DNA of 64,000 nucleotides from an uncultured Ruminiclostridium sp. Lineage in GTDB: Bacteria; Bacillota; Clostridia; Oscillospirales; Ruminococcaceae. A model generated the notes under the pieces. That model did not search any database. It was not told the origin of the DNA and worked only from the letters and a program-made list of their open reading frames with translations. The stretch covers positions 1 to 64,000 of the forward strand of contig CATLBH010000004.1 in the NCBI GenBank assembly GCA_949878745.1, given 5' to 3'. The position numbers were made by a program, and so were the translations under genes. Shown here one piece after another: positions 1-8,230 of the stretch. Within the stretch, counting starts at the first letter, position 1, and every line of letters begins with the position of its first letter.

Positions 1-270
1 TTTATTTTTGCACAAGCCGTGCAGAGCCGCTCCCACGAGGAGTGTTTTGACATAAGAATTGCTTGCCGCTTGGGAGAAAGGCTTTTATCGAAGGTTGATT
101 CCCTTTTACAATGCTTTATTTTTGCACAAGCTGTGCAGAACCGCTCTCGCGGGGGTGTTTTGACATAAGAATTGCTTGCCGCTTGGGAGAAAGGCTTTTA
201 TCGAAGGTTGATTCCCTTTTACAATGCTTTATTTTTGCACGAGCCGTGCAGAACCGCTCCCGCGGGGGGC
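1..270 (+). repeat. Tandem repeat, 113-114 bp unit, about 2.4 copies
   Basis: Units start at 1, 115 and 228, each opening TTTATTTTTGCAC and containing GCTTGCCGCTTGGGAGAAAGG. The third unit is cut off after the CCGCTCCCGCGGGG segment. A related 112-bp spacing is seen at 11577/11689 in block copy 2. The first unit may continue left of the window. Confidence 0.9.
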
Positions 271-835
271 TTAAGGTGACACCAAAAGGGGGGGAGAAGG
301 TGAACAGGCTGCGCAGTGTTGGTTTTTGGTGAAAACTTGCTTGTTTTTATCGAGAATATACCGTTTCGGCGTAGCCTGTCCACCACTCTCCCCCCCTTAG
401 GTTTCACCTTAAGAATCCCTTCCTTACCCCCCCTCTGGGTGTTTTACCGTCAATATAAGTTTCGCTCTCATAAAACGCTGTTCCGATGATTGCTATTATC
501 GTATGTTATATTTTACTCTTAGGCTTTTTCTTTTATATAACTACTCCCATAAAGGCTTTTTCGTCCGTTTAAGTCGATGTCCCACCAGTTATTGCCGATG
601 ATTGCGTACCCGTGAAAAACTTTGTTTGTATCCTGCATATCAAACTCCGCAACCCATTCCATCAAGCAAAACCGTCCCTACACCAATAACTGCCCAACAG
701 CAGGGGGCGCAGCCCAAATTTTCCTAACGGAAAATTTGTCGCCGCTCCGCATTCGCTCTGCGTCGGCTCACTCCGCCTTCGGCTCCGTTCGCGGCTGCGC
801 CGCCGCCAATCTCTCCCCGCAGCCAAACCCCCCCA
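1..835 (+). repeat. Large dispersed repeat block, copy 1
   Basis: Non-coding block shared with 11567-12345 (same strand) and, inverted and partial, with 33955-34470; fragments occur near 28885-28930 and 29140-29223. In order it holds 113-114 bp tandem units (1-270), an inverted pair near 270-310 and 373-412 (AAGGTGACACC... against ...GGTTTCACCTT) that folds a variable 60-base middle, a CTGGGTGTTTTACCGTCAATA segment, and a GC-rich tail with a GGAAAATTT hairpin. The fold-back arms are conserved between copies while the middle of the loop is not. No convincing gene lies in it. It ends just beyond the 3' end of the kinase gene. Confidence 0.85.
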
Positions 836-843
836 AAATCAAA

Positions 844-2193
844 TCACCTCATAAGCACCGCGTCGCACCTGAACATATTCCCCTCTTGTACGAAGCAAGC
901 GCTCCCCCCGTATTTTTCCGCAACACTCCGTATGCTTTTCACACCGAAGCCGTGAAGTTCTTTTTCCTCTTTTGTGGTATTCAGCGCCGAATTTTCCTCA
1001 AAAACGTTTCCCGAAACGGAATTCGAAACCTCGAAAAGATACTTTTCCTCAAAGCTTTTCATGGTAATTTCCATCACCCGTTTCCCCTCGGCGCATTTTT
1101 CACAGGCCTCCACGGCGTTGTCTATCATATTCCCGAGAAGTCCGCAAATATCCACCTCGTCGATTCCCGCCAGGCTTATATCCGCGTTGCAGATAATGTC
1201 TATCCCCCTACGCTTCGCGTCGCTGAGCTTCGAGTTCAAAAGAGAGTTCACCGTATCGTTTCCCAAATCCATAAATATTTCAACGCCCGCTATCAGCTCG
1301 GCGTTTTTTTGTATAAAAGCGAAAATCTCCTCCGTTTTCCCCTCCCCGAGAAGAGTCTGTATTACTCCGTAGGAGTGCTTCATATCGTGGCGTATTCTCT
1401 TAATCTCGTCGTACTGCTTGACAGCGTTTTCGGCGTAATGCTTCCGAAACTCGTTTTGTTGGTCGCTGAGCTTTGTTTTTTCCCTCTCCTCCTTTTCCCT
1501 GTTCAGCTTTACGGTCATATTAAAGCAAATTATTATCACCGCGCAAAAACACAGCGTCACTCCGAAGCTCAAAAGAGAATCAAAACCCTTTTCCTTCCCT
1601 TTCGGAATATATTCCGACAAAATAACGGCGGCAAAGGATATTATCAGAATCCAAAGAAGAAAAAGCCACTCTTTTTTTTCGAGATTCGCTCTATCTCTGC
1701 TAAATCTCAATATAAGCTCAAAAACCGCCAAATTTATCAATTGTACCGAAGCGAAAACCGCAGGCTCCGCAAGAATGTTTTCGGCAAACAAAAGCTCCGA
1801 AGGACGGTTGAATATCAAAAGCGAAAATGTTTCCGCCGCCTTCTGGGAAATTGCTCCCGCAAATACGCACAGAAGAGAAGAAAAGGCTTTTAAATAAAGC
1901 TTTGCGGCGGTAAAAGGCAGGGATAAAAGAAAAAAGAAAACGACCGAAACCGCTTCAGTGCCCCCGAAAAAAGGAATAACGGGATCGGCGAGGGTAAGCA
2001 AAATCACGTAAAGAGCCGCTCCCGAAAGAAGCTTAAGCTTACCCGCGGTTAAATCCAAATCGGTATACTGAAATTTCAGCACAAATCGGGTAAATATTAA
2101 CGCTTGGAAAATTCTTGACAGCCAAATTAACATACACGCCAGATCGGAAACGTCAAAAAGACTAAAGGTATTTTCGGAAACGGCTTCCCACAT
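844..2193 (-). CDS. GHKL-type sensor histidine kinase (AgrC/VirS-like)
   Basis: Membrane sensor kinase of 449 residues. The first 225 residues form about six or seven hydrophobic segments, the usual sensor of peptide- or quorum-responsive kinases. After a charged coiled stretch comes the phospho-acceptor motif RHDMKHS (near residue 268), then an N box NMIDNAVEA and a G box GFGVKSIRS near the end, the GHKL ATPase layout. The ATG overlaps the end of the upstream regulator gene: its GGAGG ribosome site lies in the last codons of that gene and 4 bases separate the two, so they are translationally coupled. The signal is unknown and no AgrD-like peptide gene was seen nearby. Confidence 0.9.
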   Translation of the reverse strand: MWEAVSENTFSLFDVSDLACMLIWLSRIFQALIFTRFVLKFQYTDLDLTAGKLKLLSGAALYVILLTLADPVIPFFGGTEAVSVVFFFLLSLPFTAAKLYLKAFSSLLCVFAGAISQKAAETFSLLIFNRPSELLFAENILAEPAVFASVQLINLAVFELILRFSRDRANLEKKEWLFLLWILIISFAAVILSEYIPKGKEKGFDSLLSFGVTLCFCAVIIICFNMTVKLNREKEEREKTKLSDQQNEFRKHYAENAVKQYDEIKRIRHDMKHSYGVIQTLLGEGKTEEIFAFIQKNAELIAGVEIFMDLGNDTVNSLLNSKLSDAKRRGIDIICNADISLAGIDEVDICGLLGNMIDNAVEACEKCAEGKRVMEITMKSFEEKYLFEVSNSVSGNVFEENSALNTTKEEKELHGFGVKSIRSVAEKYGGSACFVQEGNMFRCDAVLMR

Positions 2194-2197
2194 TTTT

Positions 2198-2956
2198 TTA
2201 TCCTCCGAAATGTCTTAAATATTCGATATACGCCGCCTCCACCTCTTTTTTTCGGGATCGGCTTATTGTCACGAGGCTTCCGTCCTTCAATACCGCCGTC
2301 AGCTGTGAAAAATCTATCTTTTTTATATAGTCCATATTGGCGCCGTAGCTTTTATGAAGCCTTACAAAAAGATTGGGGTCAAGCTCGTTCATAGCTTCGT
2401 CCAGCTTTCTCCTCACCTTTATCGGCTCCTTTTCCTTTACGGTGTATTCAACATAGTTCCCCACGGTTTTCAGAAAAAGAATATTCCTTACGGGTATATA
2501 AACCTGCTCGTTATAGGGCAGATCTATGCCAATTTTTTCTATGGCAAGAAGGCGGTGAAGTAGGCGCTTTACGGTTTTTTCGATACGAGCGGAAATAAAA
2601 TCCTCCCCTTCCTTGGGGTTAAGCTTCGAAGGCGGAATCTTTGGTATGAAGTCAAAAGGCTGAAAACTGAAGCTGTCGTATACCATCGCGTCCTCGGTGG
2701 TCACAAATATAATAACTGTATTTTCGGAGATTTCCCGAAGCTTTTCGGCAACCTTAAACCCGTCCATATCCGGCATTTTTATATCGAGGAATATAACATC
2801 GAAGGGCGTTTCCCCGTGCTGCTTCAAAAATTCTTTTCCCGACGGGAACACTGAAACGGAGCACCTTACCCGACAGTTTTCCATTATTCCGGTAATTTTA
2901 TCTCTAAGCTTTTCCAGATAAACCGGACTGTCGTCGCAGACGGAAATTTTTATCAT
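2198..2956 (-). CDS. LytTR-family response regulator
   Basis: Response regulator of 252 residues, first gene of a two-gene operon with the GHKL kinase. The receiver domain (1-125) has acidic pair D8/D9 and phospho-acceptor D58 in FLDIKMPDMDG. The C-terminal part (about 150-250) is a LytTR DNA-binding domain, with EYTVKEKEPIKVRRKL and FVRLHKSYGAN as typical segments. Start ATG is preceded by AAAGGAG. The likely role is phosphorylation-dependent control of nearby or secreted-function genes; the target is not visible here. Confidence 0.93.
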   Translation of the reverse strand: MIKISVCDDSPVYLEKLRDKITGIMENCRVRCSVSVFPSGKEFLKQHGETPFDVIFLDIKMPDMDGFKVAEKLREISENTVIIFVTTEDAMVYDSFSFQPFDFIPKIPPSKLNPKEGEDFISARIEKTVKRLLHRLLAIEKIGIDLPYNEQVYIPVRNILFLKTVGNYVEYTVKEKEPIKVRRKLDEAMNELDPNLFVRLHKSYGANMDYIKKIDFSQLTAVLKDGSLVTISRSRKKEVEAAYIEYLRHFGG

Positions 2957-2991
2957 TCGGTAGGCTCCTTTCCTTTAGAACAGTTATATTT

Positions 2992-3020
2992 ATTATATAT
3001 TATAAATGTTAAAATTGCAA
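2992..3020 (-). promoter_or_regulatory. Predicted sigma-A promoter of the regulator/kinase operon
   Basis: On the minus strand TTGCAA and TATAAT are separated by exactly 17 bases, 36 bases or so upstream of the response regulator start. Confidence 0.6.
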
Positions 3021-3054
3021 GCCGTAAAATTTTTCAAGCTTTAACAGTCACTGT

Positions 3055-4308
3055 TTATTGCTCAAAAGAAAAAAATCCCGTACCTTGGTTTATTCCTATT
3101 TTCCAATACCCCCCTATTTTTTTTAGAGCAATATATCTTGTTTCGTTTCCCTCATAGCTGATCTCCCCGTCCTCGTACATTCTGCTTACATATGTAATGC
3201 AATACCGAAGCTCATCTCCCTCCGACAACTCTTTTTCGTAATACCCCTCGGGAGCGTCCTCGATTTCAAGAAGCTTCACATCGTAACACCCGCTAAGCAA
3301 ACGTCCCTCAAGCTCCAACCGAAGCAGCGTTTCGGCATAGCTTTTTCGGTGACCGTCTTTTTCCTCCTCGGTCATATTTTCCGTATCGCCGCAGTCACAG
3401 TAGGATAAGGTATAAAGCCTTTGTACGTTACATTCCCTTGTGCTTTGCGCCCAAAGCTGTATAAATTCCTCCGCGTCAAGCTCCTTATAAGGTATTCCGC
3501 GATATTCTATATCCTCATTTTCGAGAACCGAGGTGAAATTATAATTCGTTTGGAGATTCTCGGCGCCGTTTTTATCATCTATATCATCTGTGTCATCGTA
3601 ATACTTTTTATATATTTCCAAAAATTCTTCTCGGCTTATATCTCCGTAATCCCCGTCAAGACCGATATCCGTTTGATTCCAGCCTATACGGTAAAATTCC
3701 TTGAAAATCGGCTCCGGAATATCGGAATAGTAAAGGGTACCCCAAGAAAGAAGGTATTCCGTCTTATACTCCCCGTTTTCCCTTTTTACGGCTTCGATAA
3801 CGTCGCATTTCATTACTCCGCCGTTGTCATAATGAAAGGTAAAATAAGCGTATTTCTCCTTTTCGTCCTCATAGCTTTTAAGCTCAAGCGAATCCGTCCA
3901 TTTGAGCGTACCCGCCCCAAAGCTCGCGTCCAAAACCGTTTCGCCGTTTTCCCACGTTTCAAACACCGCTATACAATTCACAGCTTCACAGTAAAGAACG
4001 AGTATTTCCTCCGTTCCGTCAAAATCGATGTCGTATGCGACCGCGTCCAAGACTCTACCCCCGTTTTTTTCCGCCTCCTCAACACACCCCTTAATTTTTT
4101 CCTCAACGGACTTTTCTTTTTGAGCTTCTTCCCTTTCGGGAGCAATTGAACGGGATTCGTCGGGATAAGCAGCCGCTTTTTCGTTTGAGATCGAATTCGA
4201 AGGCGCTTCGGGGCTTTTTTCTTTTGAACAGGAGGAAAAGGCGAAGACCGCTATCGCCGCAAATGCCGATAACATTATTGCCGCAGTGGAGATTTTTTTC
4301 AGTAACAT
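3055..4308 (-). CDS. Predicted secreted lipoprotein, unknown function
   Basis: 417 residues. The N-terminus is a lipoprotein signal: two lysines, a hydrophobic core, and lipobox FSSC at about residues 24-27, so the mature protein should be lipid-anchored outside the cell. A short charged low-complexity linker follows. The body contains AVAYDIDFDGTEEILVLY, a pattern seen in secreted Clostridia proteins with VCBS/FG-GAP-like aspartate loops, and is very acidic. I do not recognise a named family. ATG has a GAGGTAA site upstream. It is a single gene with double-hairpin elements upstream. Confidence 0.75.
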   Translation of the reverse strand: MLLKKISTAAIMLSAFAAIAVFAFSSCSKEKSPEAPSNSISNEKAAAYPDESRSIAPEREEAQKEKSVEEKIKGCVEEAEKNGGRVLDAVAYDIDFDGTEEILVLYCEAVNCIAVFETWENGETVLDASFGAGTLKWTDSLELKSYEDEKEKYAYFTFHYDNGGVMKCDVIEAVKRENGEYKTEYLLSWGTLYYSDIPEPIFKEFYRIGWNQTDIGLDGDYGDISREEFLEIYKKYYDDTDDIDDKNGAENLQTNYNFTSVLENEDIEYRGIPYKELDAEEFIQLWAQSTRECNVQRLYTLSYCDCGDTENMTEEEKDGHRKSYAETLLRLELEGRLLSGCYDVKLLEIEDAPEGYYEKELSEGDELRYCITYVSRMYEDGEISYEGNETRYIALKKIGGYWKIGINQGTGFFSFEQ

Positions 4309-4341
4309 TTTATTTACCTCGCTTTTGTATTGTAAATCTTA

Positions 4342-4454
4342 TACTAATCTTTAATCATATTGTAGACAAAGTCGGAAATATGATTAAAGATTACACCCGA
4401 AACACTAATCTTTGGTCAACATTTTTTTGTCTATAATCTGACCAAAGATTAGTA
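4342..4454 (+). repeat. Double-hairpin element (DHE), copy 1
   Basis: 113-bp element bounded by TTA on both sides (4339-4341, 4455-4457). Ends TACTAATC and GATTAGTA. The first hairpin has stem TAATCTTTAATCATATT, the second CTAATCTTTGGTCA; they are joined by CACCCGAAACACTAAT. Lies between a lipoprotein gene and the hydrogenase promoter. Confidence 0.92.
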
Positions 4455-4567
4455 TTAAAAATATTATAACACGGTTTATTTTAAATTCAATTACAATTTG
4501 GTTACAGATTTTTTGATAATGCAATTTGCACAAAATTTTTAAAAAATATAAAAATTTCTCATACCCG

Positions 4568-4596
4568 TTGCATTTTTAAAAAAAATGTGATATAAT
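4568..4596 (+). promoter_or_regulatory. Predicted promoter of the sensory hydrogenase gene
   Basis: TTGCAT (4568-4573) and TATAAT (4591-4596) with a 17-base spacer. Transcription would begin near 4603, so DHE copy 2 would be part of the mRNA leader. Confidence 0.55.
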
Positions 4597-4623
4597 TGTA
4601 AATAATAGCAAAAACGGGTCTTA

Positions 4624-4734
4624 TACTAATCTTTAATCATATTGTAGACGAAGTCGGAAATATGATTAAAGATTACACCCAAAACACTAATCTTTGGTCA
4701 ACATTTTTTTCTATAATCTGACCAAAGATTAGTA
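4624..4734 (+). repeat. Double-hairpin element, copy 2 (hydrogenase leader)
   Basis: 111-bp copy bounded by TTA (4621-4623, 4735-4737). Nearly identical to copy 1; linker CACCCAAAACACTAAT. It sits between the predicted promoter and the ribosome binding site of the hydrogenase gene. Confidence 0.92.
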
Positions 4735-4793
4735 TTAAAATTCGGGATATTATTTACTTTTTATATATTTTTTATATTACGGAGGAATTAGCT

Positions 4794-6665
4794 TTGGTAC
4801 GTGTAACTGTCGACCAGAATAAGTGTATAGGCTGTAACGCCTGTATAAGAGCCTGTCCCGTGCCTTCCGCCAACAAGACGGAAAACGGTAAGGTGCAGTG
4901 CGTTTACGATGAGTGCATTCGATGCGGCGAGTGCATAAAGGCATGCCCTCACGGCGCGAGAGATTATGTTGACGATATTGACGTGCTGTTGGACCTGATG
5001 AAGGGCGGCAACGTTTCCGTCATCGTGGCTCCCGCCATCAAATCCGCCTTTGACGGAAGCTGGCGTCATGTGCTTAAATGGCTTAAAAGCAATGGCGTTC
5101 GCGAGATATACGACGGCGCTTTCGGGGCGGATATCTGCACATATATGCATATCGAATATCTCAAGTCCCACCCCGGTACAAAGATGGTGTCTCAGCCCTG
5201 CGCCGCGATAGTGAACTATGCCGAGAAGCATAAAAGCGAGCTGCTTCCGAAGCTCTCTCCCGTACAAAGTCCTCTGATGTGCGCCGCGATTTACATAAGA
5301 AAATACCTTAAAAACGACGATATTCTTATCGGGCTTACTCCCTGTCTGGCAAAGGGGGACGAGTTCGTTAATACGGAGATCATTTCCCATAACGTTACTT
5401 TCAGAAAACTGAGCGATTTCTTCAAAACGAACAAGATCGTATTCGAAAACGGCTACTGCGATTTCGAATTCAACGGCACCCGCGGCTATGACGGCGCGTT
5501 TTATCCCTTGCCCGGCGGTCTTAAGGATTGTCTCCAGGTATATCAGCCCGGTCTAAACGTTATGACCTCCGAGGGTTCTCAAAAGGTATATGAAGATCTC
5601 GACGAATATCTTAAAACCCCCACCACAAAACTGCCTGTGGTTTACGACGTGCTGTCCTGTGAATACGGGTGCAGCTCCGGTGCGGGCTCGAGAGAGAATC
5701 TGAGCACATTCAGCGCCAACGATATTATGGCCAGCGCCAAGAGATGGACGGAAAAGAACTCGCTGAAAAAGCGTCTCCATACCAATCTGTTTAAGATTCT
5801 CAAGCTGGAGGATTTCCTGAGAACCTATGAGAACCGCGCCGTCAGTATGCCTCCCACTGAGAAGGAACTGGACGAGATATTTAACAGCATGGAGAAATAT
5901 ACCGACGAGGAAAGGAACGTGAACTGTCACGCCTGCGGCTACAGCACCTGCCGTCATATGGCTTTCTCCATACATATCGGCAACAACGTTCCCGAAAACT
6001 GCGTGGTATTTGAGAAGAAAAACATCAACAGACTTAAGGAAGAGGTTGAGCTTGAACACAGTCAGCTTTCGGCTTCCGTACAAGAGATAAAGGATGAGCT
6101 TAAGACTCTTCAGGAAAAGATCGGACCCATCGCTTCCCACTCCGACGAGAATCGCGAGAAGAACGAGCTTATTGTTGATGAGATGAAGGCGCTCCAGAAG
6201 AGTATTGTGGATATTAACCGCGCGGTTGACGATATAATCGGCTCCGCCGAAAATATCAGCACCGGAATCGGCGGATACAACAAGATCCTCAAGGATATCA
6301 AGAACATTGCGGAGCAGACTAATATCTTGGCTATCAACGCTTCCATCGAGGCCGCCAACATAGGCGCGGCGGGCAAGGGCTTCGCAGTGGTTGCCGACGA
6401 GATACGCACTCTTGCAGTTCGTTCAGACGAGACCGTTAAGCGCGCCGAGGAGCACACCAAAACCATTTCCCGCAATCTGGAAAGCATCAACAGCAGCGTT
6501 GATAACATTGCCAAGCGTGTTGAGGGCACCAATGACACTGCAAACGCCACATTGCAGTCGGTTAACGAGATGAGTCAAAGCACCGCGGACATCAGCAACA
6601 GCGTTAACGACGTATTTACGGTTGTGGAGGAGATTCACGCAAGCGTTACCAGTATAACGGGCTGA
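4794..6665 (+). CDS. Sensory FeFe-hydrogenase/methyl-accepting chemotaxis fusion protein
   Basis: 623 residues. Residues 1-55 hold two 4Fe-4S motifs ([24 protein letters not shown]). Residues 75-340 form the H-cluster-type domain; the four expected cluster cysteines are present as C136 ([10 protein letters not shown]), C184 (TPCLAK), C289 and C293 ([10 protein letters not shown]). A further Fe-S domain has C378, C381, C386 and C403. Residues 430-620 form a receptor signalling domain with the conserved tip [16 protein letters not shown]. There is no membrane span, so it should be a cytosolic receptor sensing H2 or redox state and signalling to CheA; this matches the putatively chemotactic sensory hydrogenase group (C2). 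Start is TTG with GGAGG 8 bases upstream. No che or flagellar gene is in the window. Confidence 0.9.
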   Translation: MVRVTVDQNKCIGCNACIRACPVPSANKTENGKVQCVYDECIRCGECIKACPHGARDYVDDIDVLLDLMKGGNVSVIVAPAIKSAFDGSWRHVLKWLKSNGVREIYDGAFGADICTYMHIEYLKSHPGTKMVSQPCAAIVNYAEKHKSELLPKLSPVQSPLMCAAIYIRKYLKNDDILIGLTPCLAKGDEFVNTEIISHNVTFRKLSDFFKTNKIVFENGYCDFEFNGTRGYDGAFYPLPGGLKDCLQVYQPGLNVMTSEGSQKVYEDLDEYLKTPTTKLPVVYDVLSCEYGCSSGAGSRENLSTFSANDIMASAKRWTEKNSLKKRLHTNLFKILKLEDFLRTYENRAVSMPPTEKELDEIFNSMEKYTDEERNVNCHACGYSTCRHMAFSIHIGNNVPENCVVFEKKNINRLKEEVELEHSQLSASVQEIKDELKTLQEKIGPIASHSDENREKNELIVDEMKALQKSIVDINRAVDDIIGSAENISTGIGGYNKILKDIKNIAEQTNILAINASIEAANIGAAGKGFAVVADEIRTLAVRSDETVKRAEEHTKTISRNLESINSSVDNIAKRVEGTNDTANATLQSVNEMSQSTADISNSVNDVFTVVEEIHASVTSITG

Positions 6666-6669
6666 TTAA

Positions 6670-6781
6670 TACTTATCTTTGGTCAGACTATAAACAAAAA
6701 ATGTTGACCAAAGATTAGTGTTTCGAGTGTAATCTTTAATCATATTTCCGACTTCGTCTACAATATAATTAAAGATTAGTA
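6670..6781 (-). repeat. Double-hairpin element, copy 3 (inverted)
   Basis: 112-bp copy in reverse orientation to copies 1 and 2, bounded by TAA (6667-6669, 6782-6784). It starts four bases after the hydrogenase TGA stop, so the gene is bracketed by opposed copies 2 and 3. Confidence 0.92.
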
Positions 6782-6807
6782 TAACAAGTTTATTTAAAAA
6801 GTTTAAT

Positions 6808-6849
6808 AACAATAATCCCTCGGCTGAAATCGGCCGAGGGATTATTGTT
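6808..6849. terminator. Bidirectional terminator between converging genes
   Basis: Perfect 17-bp stem (AACAATAATCCCTCGGC) with 8-base loop, between the plus-strand hydrogenase gene and the minus-strand reductase gene. A/T tails on both sides suit either direction. Confidence 0.85.
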
Positions 6850-6859
6850 ATATAATGTT

Positions 6860-7480
6860 TTATCGTATAAAGTTGGTGCGTATTCCCGGTTCCCTTTCGG
6901 GGAAAGATATTCCCTTTTCTTTTCCCGCTTCAATGCATTTAAGGAGCCAGGCCACATTGTTGGCCAAGGTGCGCATGGTCTGAAGGCCTTCTTCGTCCTG
7001 TTTTACTTCTTCGGGGGTATTGCCGTGTACCTGGTTCCAGTATTGGGAGGAGACTATGGGCATACAGTTTATGGTAAAGTATTTGTTAAGCTGGTCGAAG
7101 GTGGAGGAGGCTCCGCCTCTTCGGCAGCTTACAATCGCGGCGGAGGGTTTTCCCGCAAGCTTGCCTCCGCCGGAATAAAAGACCCTGTCCATAAAGGAGG
7201 TTAAAGATCCGCCGGCGGCGGCGTAGTGAACGGGGGAGCCGAAGATAAAGCCCTGAGCGGCCTCGGCTTTTTCCAGAAACTCGGCCACTTTGTCGGCGTT
7301 GAAGCAATGTCCGGTTTTTTTGCAGGAGCCGCAGCCTATGCAGCCTTGTATCGATTTGTTACCCAGTTGGAATATTTCGGTTTCAATGTTGTTTTTTTCA
7401 AGGGTAGATTGAATTTCGGTGAGGGCGGTGTAGGTGCAGCCTTTTTCGTGGGGGCTGCCGTTTATTAGGATTACTTTCAT
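6860..7480 (-). CDS. Flavodoxin-fold NAD(P)H-dependent oxidoreductase
   Basis: 206 residues, NADPH-dependent FMN reductase/iron-sulfur flavoprotein family. The N-terminal phosphate-binding loop ILINGSPHEKGCT, the CIGCGSCKKTGHC cysteine cluster (about residues 47-59), GSPVHYAAAGGSLTSFMDRVF and the flavin-site SCRRGGA are all typical. The cysteine cluster is the kind that binds 4Fe-4S in the iron-sulfur flavoprotein subgroup, which is inference here. Cytosolic; FMN-dependent electron transfer to an unknown acceptor. AAGGAGG precedes the ATG. Monocistronic, convergent with the sensory hydrogenase gene. Confidence 0.88.
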   Translation of the reverse strand: MKVILINGSPHEKGCTYTALTEIQSTLEKNNIETEIFQLGNKSIQGCIGCGSCKKTGHCFNADKVAEFLEKAEAAQGFIFGSPVHYAAAGGSLTSFMDRVFYSGGGKLAGKPSAAIVSCRRGGASSTFDQLNKYFTINCMPIVSSQYWNQVHGNTPEEVKQDEEGLQTMRTLANNVAWLLKCIEAGKEKGISFPEREPGIRTNFIR

Positions 7481-7527
7481 TTTGGCCTCCTTGGGTTGGT
7501 TATAGTATTTTTAAGTAAAAAATAAAC

Positions 7528-7617
7528 AGGAGCGAAGCGACAAATGTCCTTTCCGCTTCCCTTTCGGACACCGAAAGGGAAGTAGGGGAGTCCGAAGGAC
7601 GTGGGCAACGCCCCCAA
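7528..7617 (-). repeat. Gene-end GC-rich hairpin element (type 1)
   Basis: Contains CGCTTCCCTTTCGG-ACA-CCGAAAGGGAAG and a GGGCAACGCCC hairpin. Member of the family also at 8122, 18139, 23151, 23482, 38876 and 54174. Inverted relative to the copy at 8122-8215, the pair enclosing a 500-bp gene-free stretch. Confidence 0.85.
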
Positions 7618-7888
7618 AAGCCACGTAATATCCGCGAACCCGCTTATAATAAAGGCTCAAGCGTTTTTATCGGTTATAAATGCGGTTGTTTTTGAATTTC
7701 TTATTTTTATATTTATGCGGCGAGGAAGGTGTTTTATTCTGTGGATTGGGGGTTGTGTGGAGAGTGAGATTTTAACGGTATTATGTCGGTTTGATTAGAC
7801 TGATGTAAAATAAGAACCATTGTGGATAACATCGTGGGGAAAAGGCTTATTGCGGCGGGGGATATTTTGCGGGGGTTGATTTTTTTAC
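7618..7888. other. Gene-free spacer
   Basis: AT-rich stretch between two repeat families; I see no supported gene, RNA or promoter in it. Confidence 0.5.
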
Positions 7889-7892
7889 TTAG

Positions 7893-8053
7893 GGAACCGC
7901 TGATTAAATCGGTGTGTGCATATTGCGCGGCAGATTTTTCGTCAGATTGTACAAATTCGACGCAGGCGGGCTAGCGCCCGTCAAGGAGAAGTTGTGCAAT
8001 CTGACGGAAAATATGCAAGCAAGATGTGCGCATCCGATTTAATCAGTGGTTCC
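7893..8053 (+). mobile_element. 161-bp palindromic MITE, copy 1
   Basis: Ends GGAACC/GGTTCC, extended as GGAACCGCTGATTAAATCGG against its near-perfect inverted partner; the whole element folds on itself around GGGCTAGCGCCC. Flanked by the 4-bp direct repeat TTAG (7889-7892, 8054-8057). No coding capacity. Identical length to the copies at 20804 and 42504. Confidence 0.92.
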
Positions 8054-8121
8054 TTAGTTTTTTTATAATCGGTAAAAACGTTTTTGTCTTTGTTTTAAGC
8101 GAGTTTGAAGGTAATACGGGG

Positions 8122-8215
8122 TTTTTGGGGGCGTTGCCCCCGTCCTCCGGACTCCCCTACTTCCCTTTCGGTGTCCGAAAGGGAAGCGGAAAGGACGATT
8201 GTCGCTTCGCTCCTT
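8122..8215 (+). repeat. Gene-end GC-rich hairpin element (type 1)
   Basis: GGGGGCGTTGCCCCC hairpin, CTTCCCTTTCGGTGTCCGAAAGGGAAG hairpin core and GTCGCTTCGCTCC tail. It sits 15 bases beyond the gyrA stop codon, in the 3' region of that gene. Confidence 0.85.
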
Positions 8216-8230
8216 CTTTTTCTTTTTTTA

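Noticed and set aside
622-1893. Long plus-strand reading frame (423 codons) over the kinase gene
   Set aside because: It is the antisense shadow of the GHKL kinase, has no ribosome site and a low-complexity composition.
4342-4454. Double-hairpin elements as ordinary rho-independent terminators
   Set aside because: No consistent T run, copies also lie in a leader and far from stops, and target duplications show insertion. A secondary terminator role remains possible.
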